DNA of 35,042 nt from Henriciella sp. (GCA_013213785.1 JABSPZ010000023.1:1-35042), one strand, 5' to 3'; shown: positions 9,190-18,289, counted from the stretch's first letter. Notes: generated from the letters alone by a model not told the origin. Made by a program: numbers and translations.

Positions 9190-10578
9190 ATGAAGTACGT
9201 TTCGACACGCGGACAGGCAGCTCCCGTCGATTTTGTTGAAGCCTGTTTGACGGGGCTCGCTCCAGATGGCGGTCTGTACGTGCCGGAAGCGTGGCCTCAG
9301 ATTACGCCAGCCGATCCTAATGAATCGTACGTCCAGGTCGCGACGCGTATTCTGAAAGCATTTGCCGGCGACAGTCTGACGGAAGCCGATATTGCTGGGC
9401 TGTGCGAGCGCGCTTATGCGAGCTTTTCCCATCACTCAGTCGCGCCTGTAATGCAAAGCGGTCCGAATGCTTATGTGATGGAACTCCATCATGGTCCAAC
9501 CTTGGCGTTTAAAGACGTCGCCATGCAATTCATTGGACAATTGTACGACTTAGTTCTCTCTCGCCGCGGTGAACGCATGAGCGTGGTCTGCGCGACGTCT
9601 GGCGATACGGGCGGTGCTGCTGCGGCGGCTTTTGCAGGCGCTGAGCATGTCGACTTGTACATCCTTCACCCACATGAGCGCGTCTCGCCTGTCCAGCGCC
9701 TATTCATGACGACGACGGGCGCGTCCAATGTCTACAATCTCGCGATTGATGGAGACTTTGACGACTGTCAGGCGATTGTGAAAACGATGTTTGCCGACTC
9801 GGTTTTCGCGTCTGAGGTTCAGCTCTCTGGTGTGAACTCGATCAACTGGGCCCGGATTGCAGCGCAGTCTGTCTACTATGCGACCACACAGGCTGCGATT
9901 GGCCCGGATCGACCCATTCGATTTGTCGTGCCAAGCGGCAATATGGGCGATGCCTTCGCCGGGTATGTAGCGGCGCGTTGTGGTCTGCTGGCTGGTTTTG
10001 AGCTGGTCTGCGCAGTGAATGAGAACAAAACACTCGCCACCTTGCTTGCAGACGGCGAAATGAAACGTGAGCAAGCGGTGCCGACGCCGAGCCCCGCCAT
10101 GGATATTTCCGTGCCGAGCAATTTTGAACGGCTTTTCTTTGAGGTCGCTGGTCGCGATGGGGACACGGTGCGTCGCACTTATGACCAATATCAGCAATCA
10201 GGATCAGCCACACTTCCAGAGCAGGTCCGTGGGCCGCTCGGCTGCACGGGTCTGTCCGCAGTGATGATCGATAACCAAGGCACGCTGCAAGAAATGCAGA
10301 CATTCCTAGATGAAACCGGCGCCTTGATATGCCCACATACCGCGGTCGGTAGCTCGGCTGTTAGGGGTCTTCCAGAAACCGAAGCGACCACAGTGGTTTT
10401 GTCCACTGCGCACGCAGCGAAATTCCCGGAAACTGTAAAAGAGGCCACGGGCTTAGACGCTCCGCTTCCTCTTCGTTCAGAGTCTCTTATTGAGCGCGGT
10501 GAAGTTTTTGAGAGAGTTTCAAATGACCTGGGCGCCGTAAAAGACTATGTTCGATCAAACATGGTCGCAGAGGCATAG
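9190..10578 (+). CDS. thrC: Threonine synthase
   Basis: 462 residues. It is a PLP enzyme converting O-phospho-L-homoserine to L-threonine in the cytosol. The PLP lysine is K108 in HGPTLAFKDVAMQF, and the cofactor-phosphate/serine-threonine loop is CATSGDTGGAAAAAF. The N-terminus MKYVSTRGQAAPVDFVEACL and the length are those of the long (class II, gammaproteobacterial/yeast-like) form. AAAGG precedes the ATG. It sits directly after surf1, an arrangement seen in related alphaproteobacteria. The M16 peptidase gene often found next is missing; an EAL gene overlaps its 3' end by 32 nt. Confidence 0.97.
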   Translation: MKYVSTRGQAAPVDFVEACLTGLAPDGGLYVPEAWPQITPADPNESYVQVATRILKAFAGDSLTEADIAGLCERAYASFSHHSVAPVMQSGPNAYVMELHHGPTLAFKDVAMQFIGQLYDLVLSRRGERMSVVCATSGDTGGAAAAAFAGAEHVDLYILHPHERVSPVQRLFMTTTGASNVYNLAIDGDFDDCQAIVKTMFADSVFASEVQLSGVNSINWARIAAQSVYYATTQAAIGPDRPIRFVVPSGNMGDAFAGYVAARCGLLAGFELVCAVNENKTLATLLADGEMKREQAVPTPSPAMDISVPSNFERLFFEVAGRDGDTVRRTYDQYQQSGSATLPEQVRGPLGCTGLSAVMIDNQGTLQEMQTFLDETGALICPHTAVGSSAVRGLPETEATTVVLSTAHAAKFPETVKEATGLDAPLPLRSESLIERGEVFERVSNDLGAVKDYVRSNMVAEA

Positions 10579-11584
10579 TCTTTTGAGTGCTCCAATTGGT
10601 GAATGGCAATGGAATAAGGCAACGCGGCGTCTGACGCTCGAGCTCCAACCTGCCGCGCTCGGGCGACAGCTCTCAGGGGACTGGGCAATCGAAGATCTCG
10701 GGCATGTCTTAGATGGCCTGAGCCGCCAACGCCTGCAAACCGGGCTCAGTACGCCAAATGGCGATGTCGGTTTCGAGTTGATAACCGCCGAAGGTGAAGC
10801 GATTTTCCTTGCGGGTGGACCTGTGGACGACATTCGCTCTCGAGGGGTCATTCTCTCAGTTTCTGAGACAGCGGAAATCGGAAGCGAACCCGACGCCAAC
10901 TTGTTGCCGGTGTTCCAACCGATCGTGTGTCTTCGCAGTCAACGTATCGAGGGCTTTGAGGCCTTGGCACGTTGGCAAGGGATCGATCAACAGCAGCGCC
11001 CTGTCGGCGATACTAAGGGCCTGGCGACATCAATGCTGATATTCGCAGCAGATGCGCTCAGTCGGTTCCGAGATATCTCGCGTAATCCCAATCTGTTCGT
11101 GCAGGTGAATATAACCAGCCTTGATCTCGCAGATGCGCAATTGGTCGATCTCGTCTCCGCGATCCGCTCAGGACATGACCTCGCGCCCGGGGCGATCCGA
11201 TTTGAGCTAACCGAGCAAGACGCCCTGCGCGACACTGAGCAGTCGCTGCAGCGGTTACATGAGCTGCGCGATGCGGGTGCAGGTATAGTTCTGGACGATT
11301 TCGGATCTGGCCATTCTTCGTTCCAGTGGCTTGCGGATCTTCCCGCAGACGCTCTGAAAGTGGACTCCAGTCTCGTTCAGCAAATTGATAATCCGCGCGT
11401 AGAAACCATCCTCGAGGCGCTCACGCTTATGGCGCGACGCCTTGGAATGACATCGACAGCAGAAGGGGTTGAAGACCTCGCCATGCTGACAAGGTTGCGG
11501 ACACTTGGATTTGATCACGCGCAAGGGTTCGCTCTCGGGCGCCCTCAACCAGCCGAAGAGGCGGAAGCTTTGCTGACGGCTTAG
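10547..11584 (+). CDS. EAL-domain protein, probable c-di-GMP phosphodiesterase with PAS-like N-terminus
   Basis: 345 residues. The C-terminal half is an EAL domain. EAL at 138-140 (EGFEALARW), N188, FELTE with E220 and E223, DDFGSGHSS (D250, D251), K271, AEGVE (E306) and Q326 of QGFALGRP are all present, so hydrolysis of c-di-GMP to pGpG is expected. No GGDEF domain is present. Residues about 15-110 (IGEWQWNKATRRLTL...) resemble a degenerate PAS-type sensor. There are no membrane helices, so it is cytoplasmic. The ATG lies inside thrC (32-nt overlap) with a poor ribosome site. An in-frame TTG at 10583 with AGAGG nine bases upstream is a credible alternative start. The stop interleaves with the convergent P450. 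Confidence 0.9.
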   Translation: MFDQTWSQRHSLLSAPIGEWQWNKATRRLTLELQPAALGRQLSGDWAIEDLGHVLDGLSRQRLQTGLSTPNGDVGFELITAEGEAIFLAGGPVDDIRSRGVILSVSETAEIGSEPDANLLPVFQPIVCLRSQRIEGFEALARWQGIDQQQRPVGDTKGLATSMLIFAADALSRFRDISRNPNLFVQVNITSLDLADAQLVDLVSAIRSGHDLAPGAIRFELTEQDALRDTEQSLQRLHELRDAGAGIVLDDFGSGHSSFQWLADLPADALKVDSSLVQQIDNPRVETILEALTLMARRLGMTSTAEGVEDLAMLTRLRTLGFDHAQGFALGRPQPAEEAEALLTA

Positions 11585-12912
11585 ATGCCGAGATCAACCT
11601 CGAGGGTTGAGATGGCATGCACGAAATTGTTCGGAGCAAGCGATGAGTTCCCGGTCCAACGAATATTCGGGAACCGGTCCAGAATGTTCTTATAGGCGGT
11701 CTCAAGCTGCATGATCGCAACGCGCTTGCCGAGGCAAACATGTGGACCATTGCCGAACGCTAAATGTTCGTTCGCGTTCTTACGTTCGATATCAAACTGG
11801 TTTGGATTCTCGAACTTCGCAGGATCTCTGTTCGCGGCGGCGTAGTACATCACAACTTTGTCGCCTTCGCTGAGCGTTTGTCCGCCGAGTTCAGTATCCT
11901 TCGTAACCGTCCGCCGCATGTAGGTCACTGGGCTGACCATACGGATCGATTCGTTGACGAAATTGGTGGCAAGGTCAGGATTGGCGATCAGCTTGGCCCG
12001 CTGGTCCATGTTTTCCGATAACAGCTTCATCGTGCCCGACAGCGAATTACGCGTCGTATCATTGCCGGCAAAGACGATAAGGAGCCAAGATCCATCTAGG
12101 AACTCATCAGACAAGAGCTCGCCATCAATCTTGGAATTCGCGATCGCACTCAGAAGGTCATTCTGAGGGTTTTTGCGGCGTTCTAAGAGCTGGTGGCGTC
12201 CATAGTCGAATAGCGCCTGTATCTGGGACATAAACTCGAGGATTTGCTCTTCTGATAGGTTCCCGAGCCCCTCTTGTTGGGCCTGATACTGGGCATTCTC
12301 AAGATAGTGCATCCAATGCACCAATTTCGGGCGATCCGCTTCTGGGACACCCAATATCTCGCACAGGGTAAACAGCGGCAGTTCGGCAGAGAAGTTCTCG
12401 ACCATGTCTACGACTGGCCCCTTGGCTTGCATATCGTCGAGCAGTTCGTTGACTTTGCCGTCGACTTTCTTGCGGAGCTCAGCGACGTAATCCGGGCGGA
12501 ACCAGGCCATATGTTCCATCCGCAGAGGCGTGTGATGTGGGCGGTCCAGATTGATCAAGGAGTTGAGCGAAGAGGAGTGGAGCAGGGGATGGCGCGGCGT
12601 ATCCGGCATGCCATAGCTCATCAAAATCCCGCCGCGTTGCGAAGAATAGGTTTCCGGATCGATTTCAACGGCTTTGATAAGCTCATGGCTGGTGAGCGCC
12701 CAAAAGCCTCGGCCAACTTGTTCTGGATGCCACATGATGGGCGCCTTTGAGCGCATTTCATCGAAGACATCGAATGGGTACGCGCCGCGGCTAGAGAACA
12801 CTTCCGGGCTGTCTAATTGGATAGGTGGTTCGAGATCGTAAATCGGTGGGTTGGACGGCGGTGCGGGGTGTGACTCTTCTTGGTAAGTCTCAGTAACGTT
12901 CTGAAAGCCCAT
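11581..12912 (-). CDS. Cytochrome P450
   Basis: 443 residues from the ATG at 12912, chosen because GGAGA lies about six bases upstream. In-frame starts at 12939 and 12972 (GTG) lack a ribosome site. It is a soluble bacterial P450 with the I-helix FAGNDTTRNS (oxygen activation, 281-290), the ExxR motif E321-S-I-R324, and the haem loop FGNGPHVCLG with the thiolate C393. The substrate-side stretch NLDRPHHTPLRMEH matches the usual D-x-P-x-H-x-x-x-R region. Such enzymes oxidise fatty acids, alkanes, terpenes or steroids; the subfamily cannot be fixed by eye. No ferredoxin or reductase gene is adjacent. It is last in the minus-strand run, 66 nt after rluB. Confidence 0.94.
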   Translation of the reverse strand: MGFQNVTETYQEESHPAPPSNPPIYDLEPPIQLDSPEVFSSRGAYPFDVFDEMRSKAPIMWHPEQVGRGFWALTSHELIKAVEIDPETYSSQRGGILMSYGMPDTPRHPLLHSSSLNSLINLDRPHHTPLRMEHMAWFRPDYVAELRKKVDGKVNELLDDMQAKGPVVDMVENFSAELPLFTLCEILGVPEADRPKLVHWMHYLENAQYQAQQEGLGNLSEEQILEFMSQIQALFDYGRHQLLERRKNPQNDLLSAIANSKIDGELLSDEFLDGSWLLIVFAGNDTTRNSLSGTMKLLSENMDQRAKLIANPDLATNFVNESIRMVSPVTYMRRTVTKDTELGGQTLSEGDKVVMYYAAANRDPAKFENPNQFDIERKNANEHLAFGNGPHVCLGKRVAIMQLETAYKNILDRFPNIRWTGNSSLAPNNFVHAISTLEVDLGI

Positions 12913-12978
12913 ATTCGTCTCCGGCGATTTTCTTCCCATGTCTGCAGCACTCGAGGGCTGCTTTACGTGCACGTTACC

Positions 12979-13875
12979 CTATCGCTTTCGTCTGTGAACC
13001 CGTGCCCCCCCGGAAGGGCGCCGTCGTTGCGGCCGGTCCTCAGGTTCCTGCGGCAGAAGCTTGCTGGGAATGACATCCTTGAGTTGCTCTCTGAGGACCT
13101 CTGCGGGGATTTCTTCCACGGCTCCTGGACGCAAATCAGATAGCTCGAATGGACCGTACTGAGTTCGGATCAGCCGGTTCACTTGCAGCCCTAGATGTTC
13201 CAACGCTTTTCGAACTTCGCGATTTTTCCCTTCAGTGAGACGCACATTGAGCCAGTTATTCGTGCCAGTTTGGCGTTCAAGTTCGGCCTCAATGGATGTG
13301 TAGCGCGTCCCGTCATCTAGCGTGACGCCGCCTTTCAGAGAATCCAAAATCTCTTGTGTGGTCTCGCCATGCGCTCGCGCCCGGTAATGCCGAACGAAGC
13401 CCGTTTTGGGCAGTTCCATCGCGCGGGCGAGATGGCCATCATTGGTCAGGAGCAGAATGCCTTCTGTCGTCAAATCTAATCGACCGATTGTGATTGTGCG
13501 GGGCAGGGACTTGGGAAGCTCATCAAAGATCGTGCGCCGTCCCTCAGGGTCAGAGGTCGTTGTGATCAGGCCGGAAGGTTTGTGATAGCGCCAGACGCGC
13601 ACCGGTTCATGCGCTTGCACGCGCTTGCCGTGAACACGAATGTCTTCGCGTCCTGTGACTTTGAAGGCGGGTGTGGTGAGTTTGCGGCCATCGACACGCA
13701 CCTCGCCGCGTTCAATCATCGCTTCGGCTTCTCTGCGGGAGGCCACGCCAGCGCGGGCTAAATATTTCGCGATCCGTTCTCCTTCGCTCCAATCTCGCTC
13801 AAGGCCCTTGCTCGGGCGCTTTGGTCGATTTGGACGATGTTTTGGCTTTCGGTTCGTCTCTCGACGGTCCGTCAT
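12979..13875 (-). CDS. rluB: 23S rRNA pseudouridine synthase, RluB/RsuA family
   Basis: 298 residues. An N-terminal basic tail precedes an S4 RNA-binding domain (about 33-80, RIAKYLARAGVASRREAEAM). Then comes the RsuA/RluB catalytic domain with the nucleophile D134 in GRLDLTTEGILLLTND and the C-terminal EGKNREVRKALEHLG segment. The family isomerises a specific rRNA uridine; RluB (23S U2605) is the most likely assignment for this length. Both ends are rich in Arg/Lys/Pro (1-28 and 278-298), a common extension that increases RNA affinity. The start is 12 nt after the DUF4345 gene, so they are co-transcribed. Confidence 0.92.
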   Translation of the reverse strand: MTDRRETNRKPKHRPNRPKRPSKGLERDWSEGERIAKYLARAGVASRREAEAMIERGEVRVDGRKLTTPAFKVTGREDIRVHGKRVQAHEPVRVWRYHKPSGLITTTSDPEGRRTIFDELPKSLPRTITIGRLDLTTEGILLLTNDGHLARAMELPKTGFVRHYRARAHGETTQEILDSLKGGVTLDDGTRYTSIEAELERQTGTNNWLNVRLTEGKNREVRKALEHLGLQVNRLIRTQYGPFELSDLRPGAVEEIPAEVLREQLKDVIPSKLLPQEPEDRPQRRRPSGGARVHRRKR

Positions 13876-13887
13876 TTCGCTCTCCGT

Positions 13888-14304
13888 TTAAGACTGCAAC
13901 CCGAAGGCGGGTGCGATGATCATCAACCCTAATATCAGCTCCATAGGAATCCAAACGGGAATCATACCTTTGGACCTGTTTTCTTTCCCATCTAGGATGA
14001 GAGAGAGCGTCCGACCGAAGCCAGCTCCAATCCATCCCATTGCAACAGGAAACAGCGCGAAGATCTTATAAGTGAGATCTAAGCTGCCCTGGAGCAGAAT
14101 GATCAGCGCCGACAGATGGATCAGCAGCAACAAGCCGCCATATGTTGCGCGAAACTCCGAAAAGCCGCCGGGTTTCTCTGGGTCTGGGGCAGCCACAAGC
14201 CGCACAACGCCCGCAGCCCAGGACGGCACCAGTAGCGATCCCATTCCAAGTGCGGCGCAAAATCCGAGCGCAATGATCGCGATAAGGTCTAATAGCGGCG
14301 GCAT
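13888..14304 (-). CDS. DUF4345-like four-helix membrane protein
   Basis: 138 residues from the ATG at 14304, which has AGAGGA seven bases upstream. The frame extends further upstream without a better start. Four hydrophobic helices (about 5-23, 53-73, 80-98 and 115-134) and the FSEFRATYGGLLL signature between helices 1 and 2 resemble the DUF4345 family. No function is established for that family. It lies between lpxL (59 nt upstream) and rluB (12 nt downstream) on the same strand. Confidence 0.75.
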   Translation of the reverse strand: MPPLLDLIAIIALGFCAALGMGSLLVPSWAAGVVRLVAAPDPEKPGGFSEFRATYGGLLLLIHLSALIILLQGSLDLTYKIFALFPVAMGWIGAGFGRTLSLILDGKENRSKGMIPVWIPMELILGLMIIAPAFGLQS

Positions 14305-14363
14305 GGATTTATCCTCTTGTTTTGGTCGAGAGATATAGACCGTGGAGATGCTTTGGACAGCAT

Positions 14364-15323
14364 CTACATGACACCTGCGTGTCGCCACGCCTCTTTCGGC
14401 CAGCGTCGGTGCTGCCAAAACCATTGTTCGGGATTAGCCCGCACTTCGGCTTCGATCAGGCTCGTAATGTGTTCGACGCAGGCTCTGACATCGGTTTCAA
14501 CGTCACCGGTTTGGTTGGGCATGAAGGGTTCATGTGCGGTGACAGCAAATCTTGCCGGTCCAGTTCGGCGCGTTGTCATGAGCACGATTGGAACATTGTA
14601 TTTGAGCGCCAAGCGAGAGGGTCCTGGCGCTGTCATAGCCTCATGCCCGAAGAAAGGGATGGCGAGGCCCTGATTGAACTTTTGATCATTCATCAGGCCG
14701 ACGCTGCGGTTTTTTCCTAACGCACGCATGACCTCGCGGGTGCCAAGGCCTTTAGGCGTTAGAACACCGATCCCGTAATCGTGACGAACCTGGTTAAGCT
14801 TGCGATCGATATGGGGATTGTTCAGAGCTCGATAAGTGATCAAGCAATCGACCGGCCGATTGCAGATGACCGCCGCCATCACTTCCCAGTTTGCAAAATG
14901 GCCAGAGACGAAGACGGCGCCCTGTTCGGAATTCTCTATAGCATCGAGATGTTCAGCGCCGATCACCTCGACGCGGTCGCCGGCATAAGGATCAATTTTA
15001 GGAAGATGTGGGAGTTCGCCAGCTGTTCGTCCCACGCTTTCCCAGGACGCCAAAGCAATCCGCTCGCGCTCGTCTTCAGTCAGCTTAGGAAAGGCCAAGG
15101 CTAGATTGCGCTTTACGGTTTTGTTCTGTGACAAAAGCGGGGCGATTCGCTTCATCAGCCATCCGAGGAAGTTGGACGCTCTGTCAGGGCCAAGCGCCTT
15201 CATAGGAGCCCAATAGATCACATCCCAAGCCAGCGCCTCGACACGCCACATCAGGCGCTGTCCGAACGTGGAGCGATTGTCGATGTCTTTAGGACGGATG
15301 TATTGCGGCGCAGCTTTAGCCAT
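14364..15323 (-). CDS. lpxL: Lipid A biosynthesis acyltransferase, LpxL/HtrB family
   Basis: 319 residues from the ATG at 15323; a TTG three codons upstream is less likely. It transfers a secondary acyl chain from acyl-ACP to the Kdo-lipid IVA intermediate at the inner membrane. The H-x4-E catalytic motif is H142-FANW-E147 in FVSGHFANWEVM, as in LpxL/LpxM. A membrane-proximal segment around 30-60 supports peripheral attachment. It overlaps lpxK by 8 nt (ATGGCTAA), and the waaA-lpxK-lpxL order places it as the late acylation step of one pathway. Which chain and position it adds cannot be told from sequence. Confidence 0.92.
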   Translation of the reverse strand: MAKAAPQYIRPKDIDNRSTFGQRLMWRVEALAWDVIYWAPMKALGPDRASNFLGWLMKRIAPLLSQNKTVKRNLALAFPKLTEDERERIALASWESVGRTAGELPHLPKIDPYAGDRVEVIGAEHLDAIENSEQGAVFVSGHFANWEVMAAVICNRPVDCLITYRALNNPHIDRKLNQVRHDYGIGVLTPKGLGTREVMRALGKNRSVGLMNDQKFNQGLAIPFFGHEAMTAPGPSRLALKYNVPIVLMTTRRTGPARFAVTAHEPFMPNQTGDVETDVRACVEHITSLIEAEVRANPEQWFWQHRRWPKEAWRHAGVM

Positions 15324-16317
15324 TGGGCGCAAGTTTGATCACATCTGCGAGCAGTTTGTCGAGCGCATCCTTCGGTTCAAACTGTACCTCGATAGGAAGG
15401 CTAATGATCGCTTCCGCTTGGTTCGCATTCAATCGCGACAGGTCTTTCTCAGTCGTGATGAGAGTTGCCTCATTATCTTCGGCGAGACGCCGAAGGTATT
15501 CGATATCCCAAGTCGTAAAAGTATGATGATCGGGGAAGGGAACGGCGTCGTTCACCTCAACGCCAATCTCGCTGAGCGTGTCGAAGAACTTTTCTGGGCG
15601 GCCGATACCGGCGAACGCAACATATTTGCCGGCAGGGGGCGTTTCAGCGGCGTGAATTCTACCCATTATGATGGGCAGCGAAGAATGTCTCAGGACTGCA
15701 GGCGGTGTGTCATCGCCCATGATGATCACGGCGCTGGCCCGCGATAAACCATCGACCACGCGTTCTCTCAGCGGCCCCTTCGGAATGACGAAGCCATTGC
15801 CAAAACCTGCCTTTGAGTCGACGACAATAAACGTGAAATCCTTGTGCAACCCCGGATTCTGATGGCCATCATCCATGAGAACGATATCGACCCCATCTGC
15901 GGCCATAGCGGCGCCAGCTGCGGCGCGGTCTGCACCGATCCAAGACTCACCCTTGCGAGCAAGCATCAAAGGCTCGTCACCGACATCGGATGCAGTATGA
16001 ACGTCAGGGTCGACACGCAATGGTCCTTTGAGGCGTCCTTTATAGCCACGACTGAGAGTGGCGACACGCAGCCCGTGCGCATGGCCTAGGCGTTGGCGTA
16101 GGGCTGCGACGACGGGACTCTTACCCACGCCGCCGGCAGTTAGATTGCCAACACAGATCACAGTTGCGTCGACTTTGGTCGGTTTGGCCGATTTGATCTT
16201 ATGACGGGTTACGCCTGCATATAGTGCGGCGAGAGGCGTTAGCAGAAACCGGAGAAGCGGTGCTGCTTCCCGTGATTTAGGATCGACGTGCCTGGACCAA
16301 AAGTGCGGCTCTCTCAT
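15316..16317 (-). CDS. lpxK: Tetraacyldisaccharide 4'-kinase
   Basis: 333 residues. LpxK phosphorylates the 4'-position of the lipid A disaccharide on the cytoplasmic face of the inner membrane. An N-terminal hydrophobic/amphipathic region (about 21-37) is followed by the P-loop VGNLTAGGVGKSPVV (57-70), the LSRGYKG segment, and the DDGHQNPGLHKDF catalytic loop. The C-terminal FPDHHTF and LITTEKDLSRL stretches are also typical. Its ATG overlaps the waaA stop by 4 nt (ATGA). Confidence 0.96.
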   Translation of the reverse strand: MREPHFWSRHVDPKSREAAPLLRFLLTPLAALYAGVTRHKIKSAKPTKVDATVICVGNLTAGGVGKSPVVAALRQRLGHAHGLRVATLSRGYKGRLKGPLRVDPDVHTASDVGDEPLMLARKGESWIGADRAAAGAAMAADGVDIVLMDDGHQNPGLHKDFTFIVVDSKAGFGNGFVIPKGPLRERVVDGLSRASAVIIMGDDTPPAVLRHSSLPIIMGRIHAAETPPAGKYVAFAGIGRPEKFFDTLSEIGVEVNDAVPFPDHHTFTTWDIEYLRRLAEDNEATLITTEKDLSRLNANQAEAIISLPIEVQFEPKDALDKLLADVIKLAPNG

Positions 16318-17594
16318 GGTTTGAGCCCAGTGCGCTTTAAGATTGGATCTAGGGCAGTGAGCGTTGCAGACATCGGGCCTTTCGCATCGGTCTCCAAGGC
16401 ATCTTTCATGCCTTCTGAAACCGGAGGGGGTGGGTAAGCGGCAATCAACGCTTCAGTGTCGTCAACGATCGTAAAGCCACCGTGAGGTTGTAGGCGTTTC
16501 GACAGATCGGAAAAGTTGAAGAGGCTCGGGCCTGTGAGTATTGGCTTGCCGAGCCGGAGCGCTTCTAGGGGATTGTGACCGCCAACGCCCGGCGCGTGTC
16601 CGCCGCCGAGATAGACGCTATTGGCGAGGCGATACCACAGCCCCATTTCACCCATCGTATCTGCGAGAAGGATTTCGGTTTCGTTGGGAAGTGATCGATC
16701 CTCAGACCATCTCGACGCGCTAAACTTCGTACAAGAGATCAGTGCGTCGACTTCATTTCCGCGTTCTGGATGGCGCGGCGCAATGATTAGCAGCGGTTGA
16801 GGTGACAATTTGGGAAATGCGTCGAGGATCAGAGCTTCTTCGCCTGCATGGGTGGAGGCCGCTAAAAAGACATCGCGATCACCGATTGCCCCTCGTAGTG
16901 CATTAAGTAGCGCCTCATCAACGGACGGCGCGGACAAAGCGGACTTCAAATTCCCCGGGTTGATCACTGTGTGACCGGATAGCGCCTCTAAGCCCGTCTT
17001 GGTTTGAATATCTGCGGCGATCATGAGGTCGTACGTTGAGAAAACAGTCTTGGCCGTCTTGCGCCAGCGCATCCAGCCTAAAGTGCTTTTCTCCGTCATC
17101 CGCGCGTTCACTAACACGGCCGGAATTTGACGCGTTTCCAATTCTAACAGTTGGTTCGGCCAAATCTCTCCTTCAGCGAAGATCGCCAAATCGGGTTGCC
17201 AGTGATCCAGGAAGCGCCGGGCGATGCTTTTCGTATCGACGGGCGCCATCTTTTGTAGGGTCTCTATTCCAGCGAAGGCTGGGTCTGAGGTGATGGACTT
17301 GCTGATAAGACCGGCGCCCGTCTGTGTCTGACAGGTAAACAGATACGTGGCGCTCGTGAGCTCTGTCTGGAGCAGGCGACGAGCGAGCTCTAAGAGCAAT
17401 TGCGATTCACCAACACTGGCGGCGTGGAACCAAATCAGTTTTGGGGTTGTTTTCGGCTCGATATATTTTGCGAACCGTTCGTTGATACGCCTTGCATCCT
17501 CTTTGCCGGATTTAGCGCGCCTACGAAAGAACGCACCCAAAAAGGGTGCGATCAAAAAGGTCAGAAACTTGTATAGAAAAAGTCCGAGCGACAT
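16314..17594 (-). CDS. waaA: 3-deoxy-D-manno-octulosonic acid (Kdo) transferase
   Basis: 426 residues, GT30 family. It attaches Kdo to lipid IVA from CMP-Kdo on the inner-membrane surface. Visible are the N-terminal membrane segment (about 6-23), the catalytic base region IWFHAASVGESQ (E63), FAEGEIWPNQLLEL, PRHPERG, and the CMP-binding GGGHAPGVGGHNPLEAL. Length is normal. The ribosome site is weak (AAGAGC). It is followed by lpxK and lpxL with overlapping reading frames, giving a compact Kdo-lipid A operon. A 49-codon frame lies 44 nt upstream on the same strand. Confidence 0.96.
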   Translation of the reverse strand: MSLGLFLYKFLTFLIAPFLGAFFRRRAKSGKEDARRINERFAKYIEPKTTPKLIWFHAASVGESQLLLELARRLLQTELTSATYLFTCQTQTGAGLISKSITSDPAFAGIETLQKMAPVDTKSIARRFLDHWQPDLAIFAEGEIWPNQLLELETRQIPAVLVNARMTEKSTLGWMRWRKTAKTVFSTYDLMIAADIQTKTGLEALSGHTVINPGNLKSALSAPSVDEALLNALRGAIGDRDVFLAASTHAGEEALILDAFPKLSPQPLLIIAPRHPERGNEVDALISCTKFSASRWSEDRSLPNETEILLADTMGEMGLWYRLANSVYLGGGHAPGVGGHNPLEALRLGKPILTGPSLFNFSDLSKRLQPHGGFTIVDDTEALIAAYPPPPVSEGMKDALETDAKGPMSATLTALDPILKRTGLKP

Positions 17595-17638
17595 TTCGCT
17601 CTTATAAACAGATTGTGGGGCGTTCGCCCACTCCTGTT

Positions 17639-17788
17639 TCAGCGACCGAGGACGCTAGAAATCGCGTTAGCTGGAGCGGCAGAGTTTGCCTCTTTCTTGT
17701 CCTCAGAGTCTGGAGACACAGAGAACCCCATCCAAGCGAGCAAGACGGCGATTGTAAAATTTCGAACAGCGACGAGAAGGCTAAGCAT
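17639..17788 (-). CDS. Putative 49-residue single-helix membrane microprotein upstream of waaA
   Basis: ATG at 17788, TGA at 17641-17639. The product begins MLSLLVAVRNFTIAVLLAWM, giving one hydrophobic helix (about 2-24), then an acidic-to-basic hydrophilic tail with SPDSEDKKEANSAAPA and a C-terminal VLGR. A GGGGT element lies a few bases upstream. It fills the gap between the divergent Hpt gene and waaA (44 nt to the waaA start), so it would be first in the waaA-lpxK-lpxL transcript. I recognise no family. Coding status rests on the start, helix, lack of internal stops and location. A chance frame is possible. Confidence 0.5.
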   Translation of the reverse strand: MLSLLVAVRNFTIAVLLAWMGFSVSPDSEDKKEANSAAPANAISSVLGR

Positions 17789-17911
17789 TGTCTACCCCAA
17801 TTCCATATCGTTTATCATTAAACCAGAATCGCCTGCACGTGAAGAGGGAACATGGTAGAAAATAACCGATTCGCCAATTTTTAATCTTTGGACCCAGGAT
17901 GAGGACGCGTC

Positions 17912-18289
17912 ATGGAAATTGATATCGATCATTTGATGAGCATGACGGGTGGGGATGCCGACCTCGCAGACGAAGTTTTAGATATTTTTCGCAACCAGGC
18001 GGAAACATGGGGCCGAATGTTGGATCCAGCAGCCAGCCAACTAGAGTGGGCGGATGCGGCGCATGCTCTGAAGGGCGCTGCGTTGAGCATTGGCGCTCAC
18101 GAGTTTGCGGAAGAGTGTTCGCAAGTTGAACAAAAGGGCAGGGGAGAAGCGCCTGTCAGTCGCGTTGAAGCGGCGACTTTGTTGTCGTCTCTCAAGGATG
18201 GATTGGTTCAAGCGATCGAAGCCTGCGCGAAAGCGAGTTATCACTTATCCAAGCCTGGCTTGAGACGATCAAACGACTCAAATTCGTAA
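17912..18289 (+). CDS. Hpt-domain histidine phosphotransfer protein
   Basis: 125 residues, a stand-alone four-helix Hpt domain. The phosphorylatable histidine is H51 in WADAAHALKGAALSIGAHEF, followed by the usual E-E-C helix. Such proteins relay phosphate between response-regulator receiver domains and hybrid kinases in the cytosol. GAGGA lies six bases upstream of the ATG. No kinase or receiver gene is nearby, so partners are elsewhere. The last 16 codons overlap the 3' end of the convergent chorismate mutase gene (18241-18289). Confidence 0.88.
   Translation: MEIDIDHLMSMTGGDADLADEVLDIFRNQAETWGRMLDPAASQLEWADAAHALKGAALSIGAHEFAEECSQVEQKGRGEAPVSRVEAATLLSSLKDGLVQAIEACAKASYHLSKPGLRRSNDSNS

Noticed and set aside
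13005-13011. Run of seven C (seven G in the coding strand) near the rluB 3' end, a possible slippage or frameshift site
   Set aside because: It lies in the basic, poorly conserved tail after the catalytic domain, and the frame continues normally to a nearby stop. There is no sign of a broken gene.
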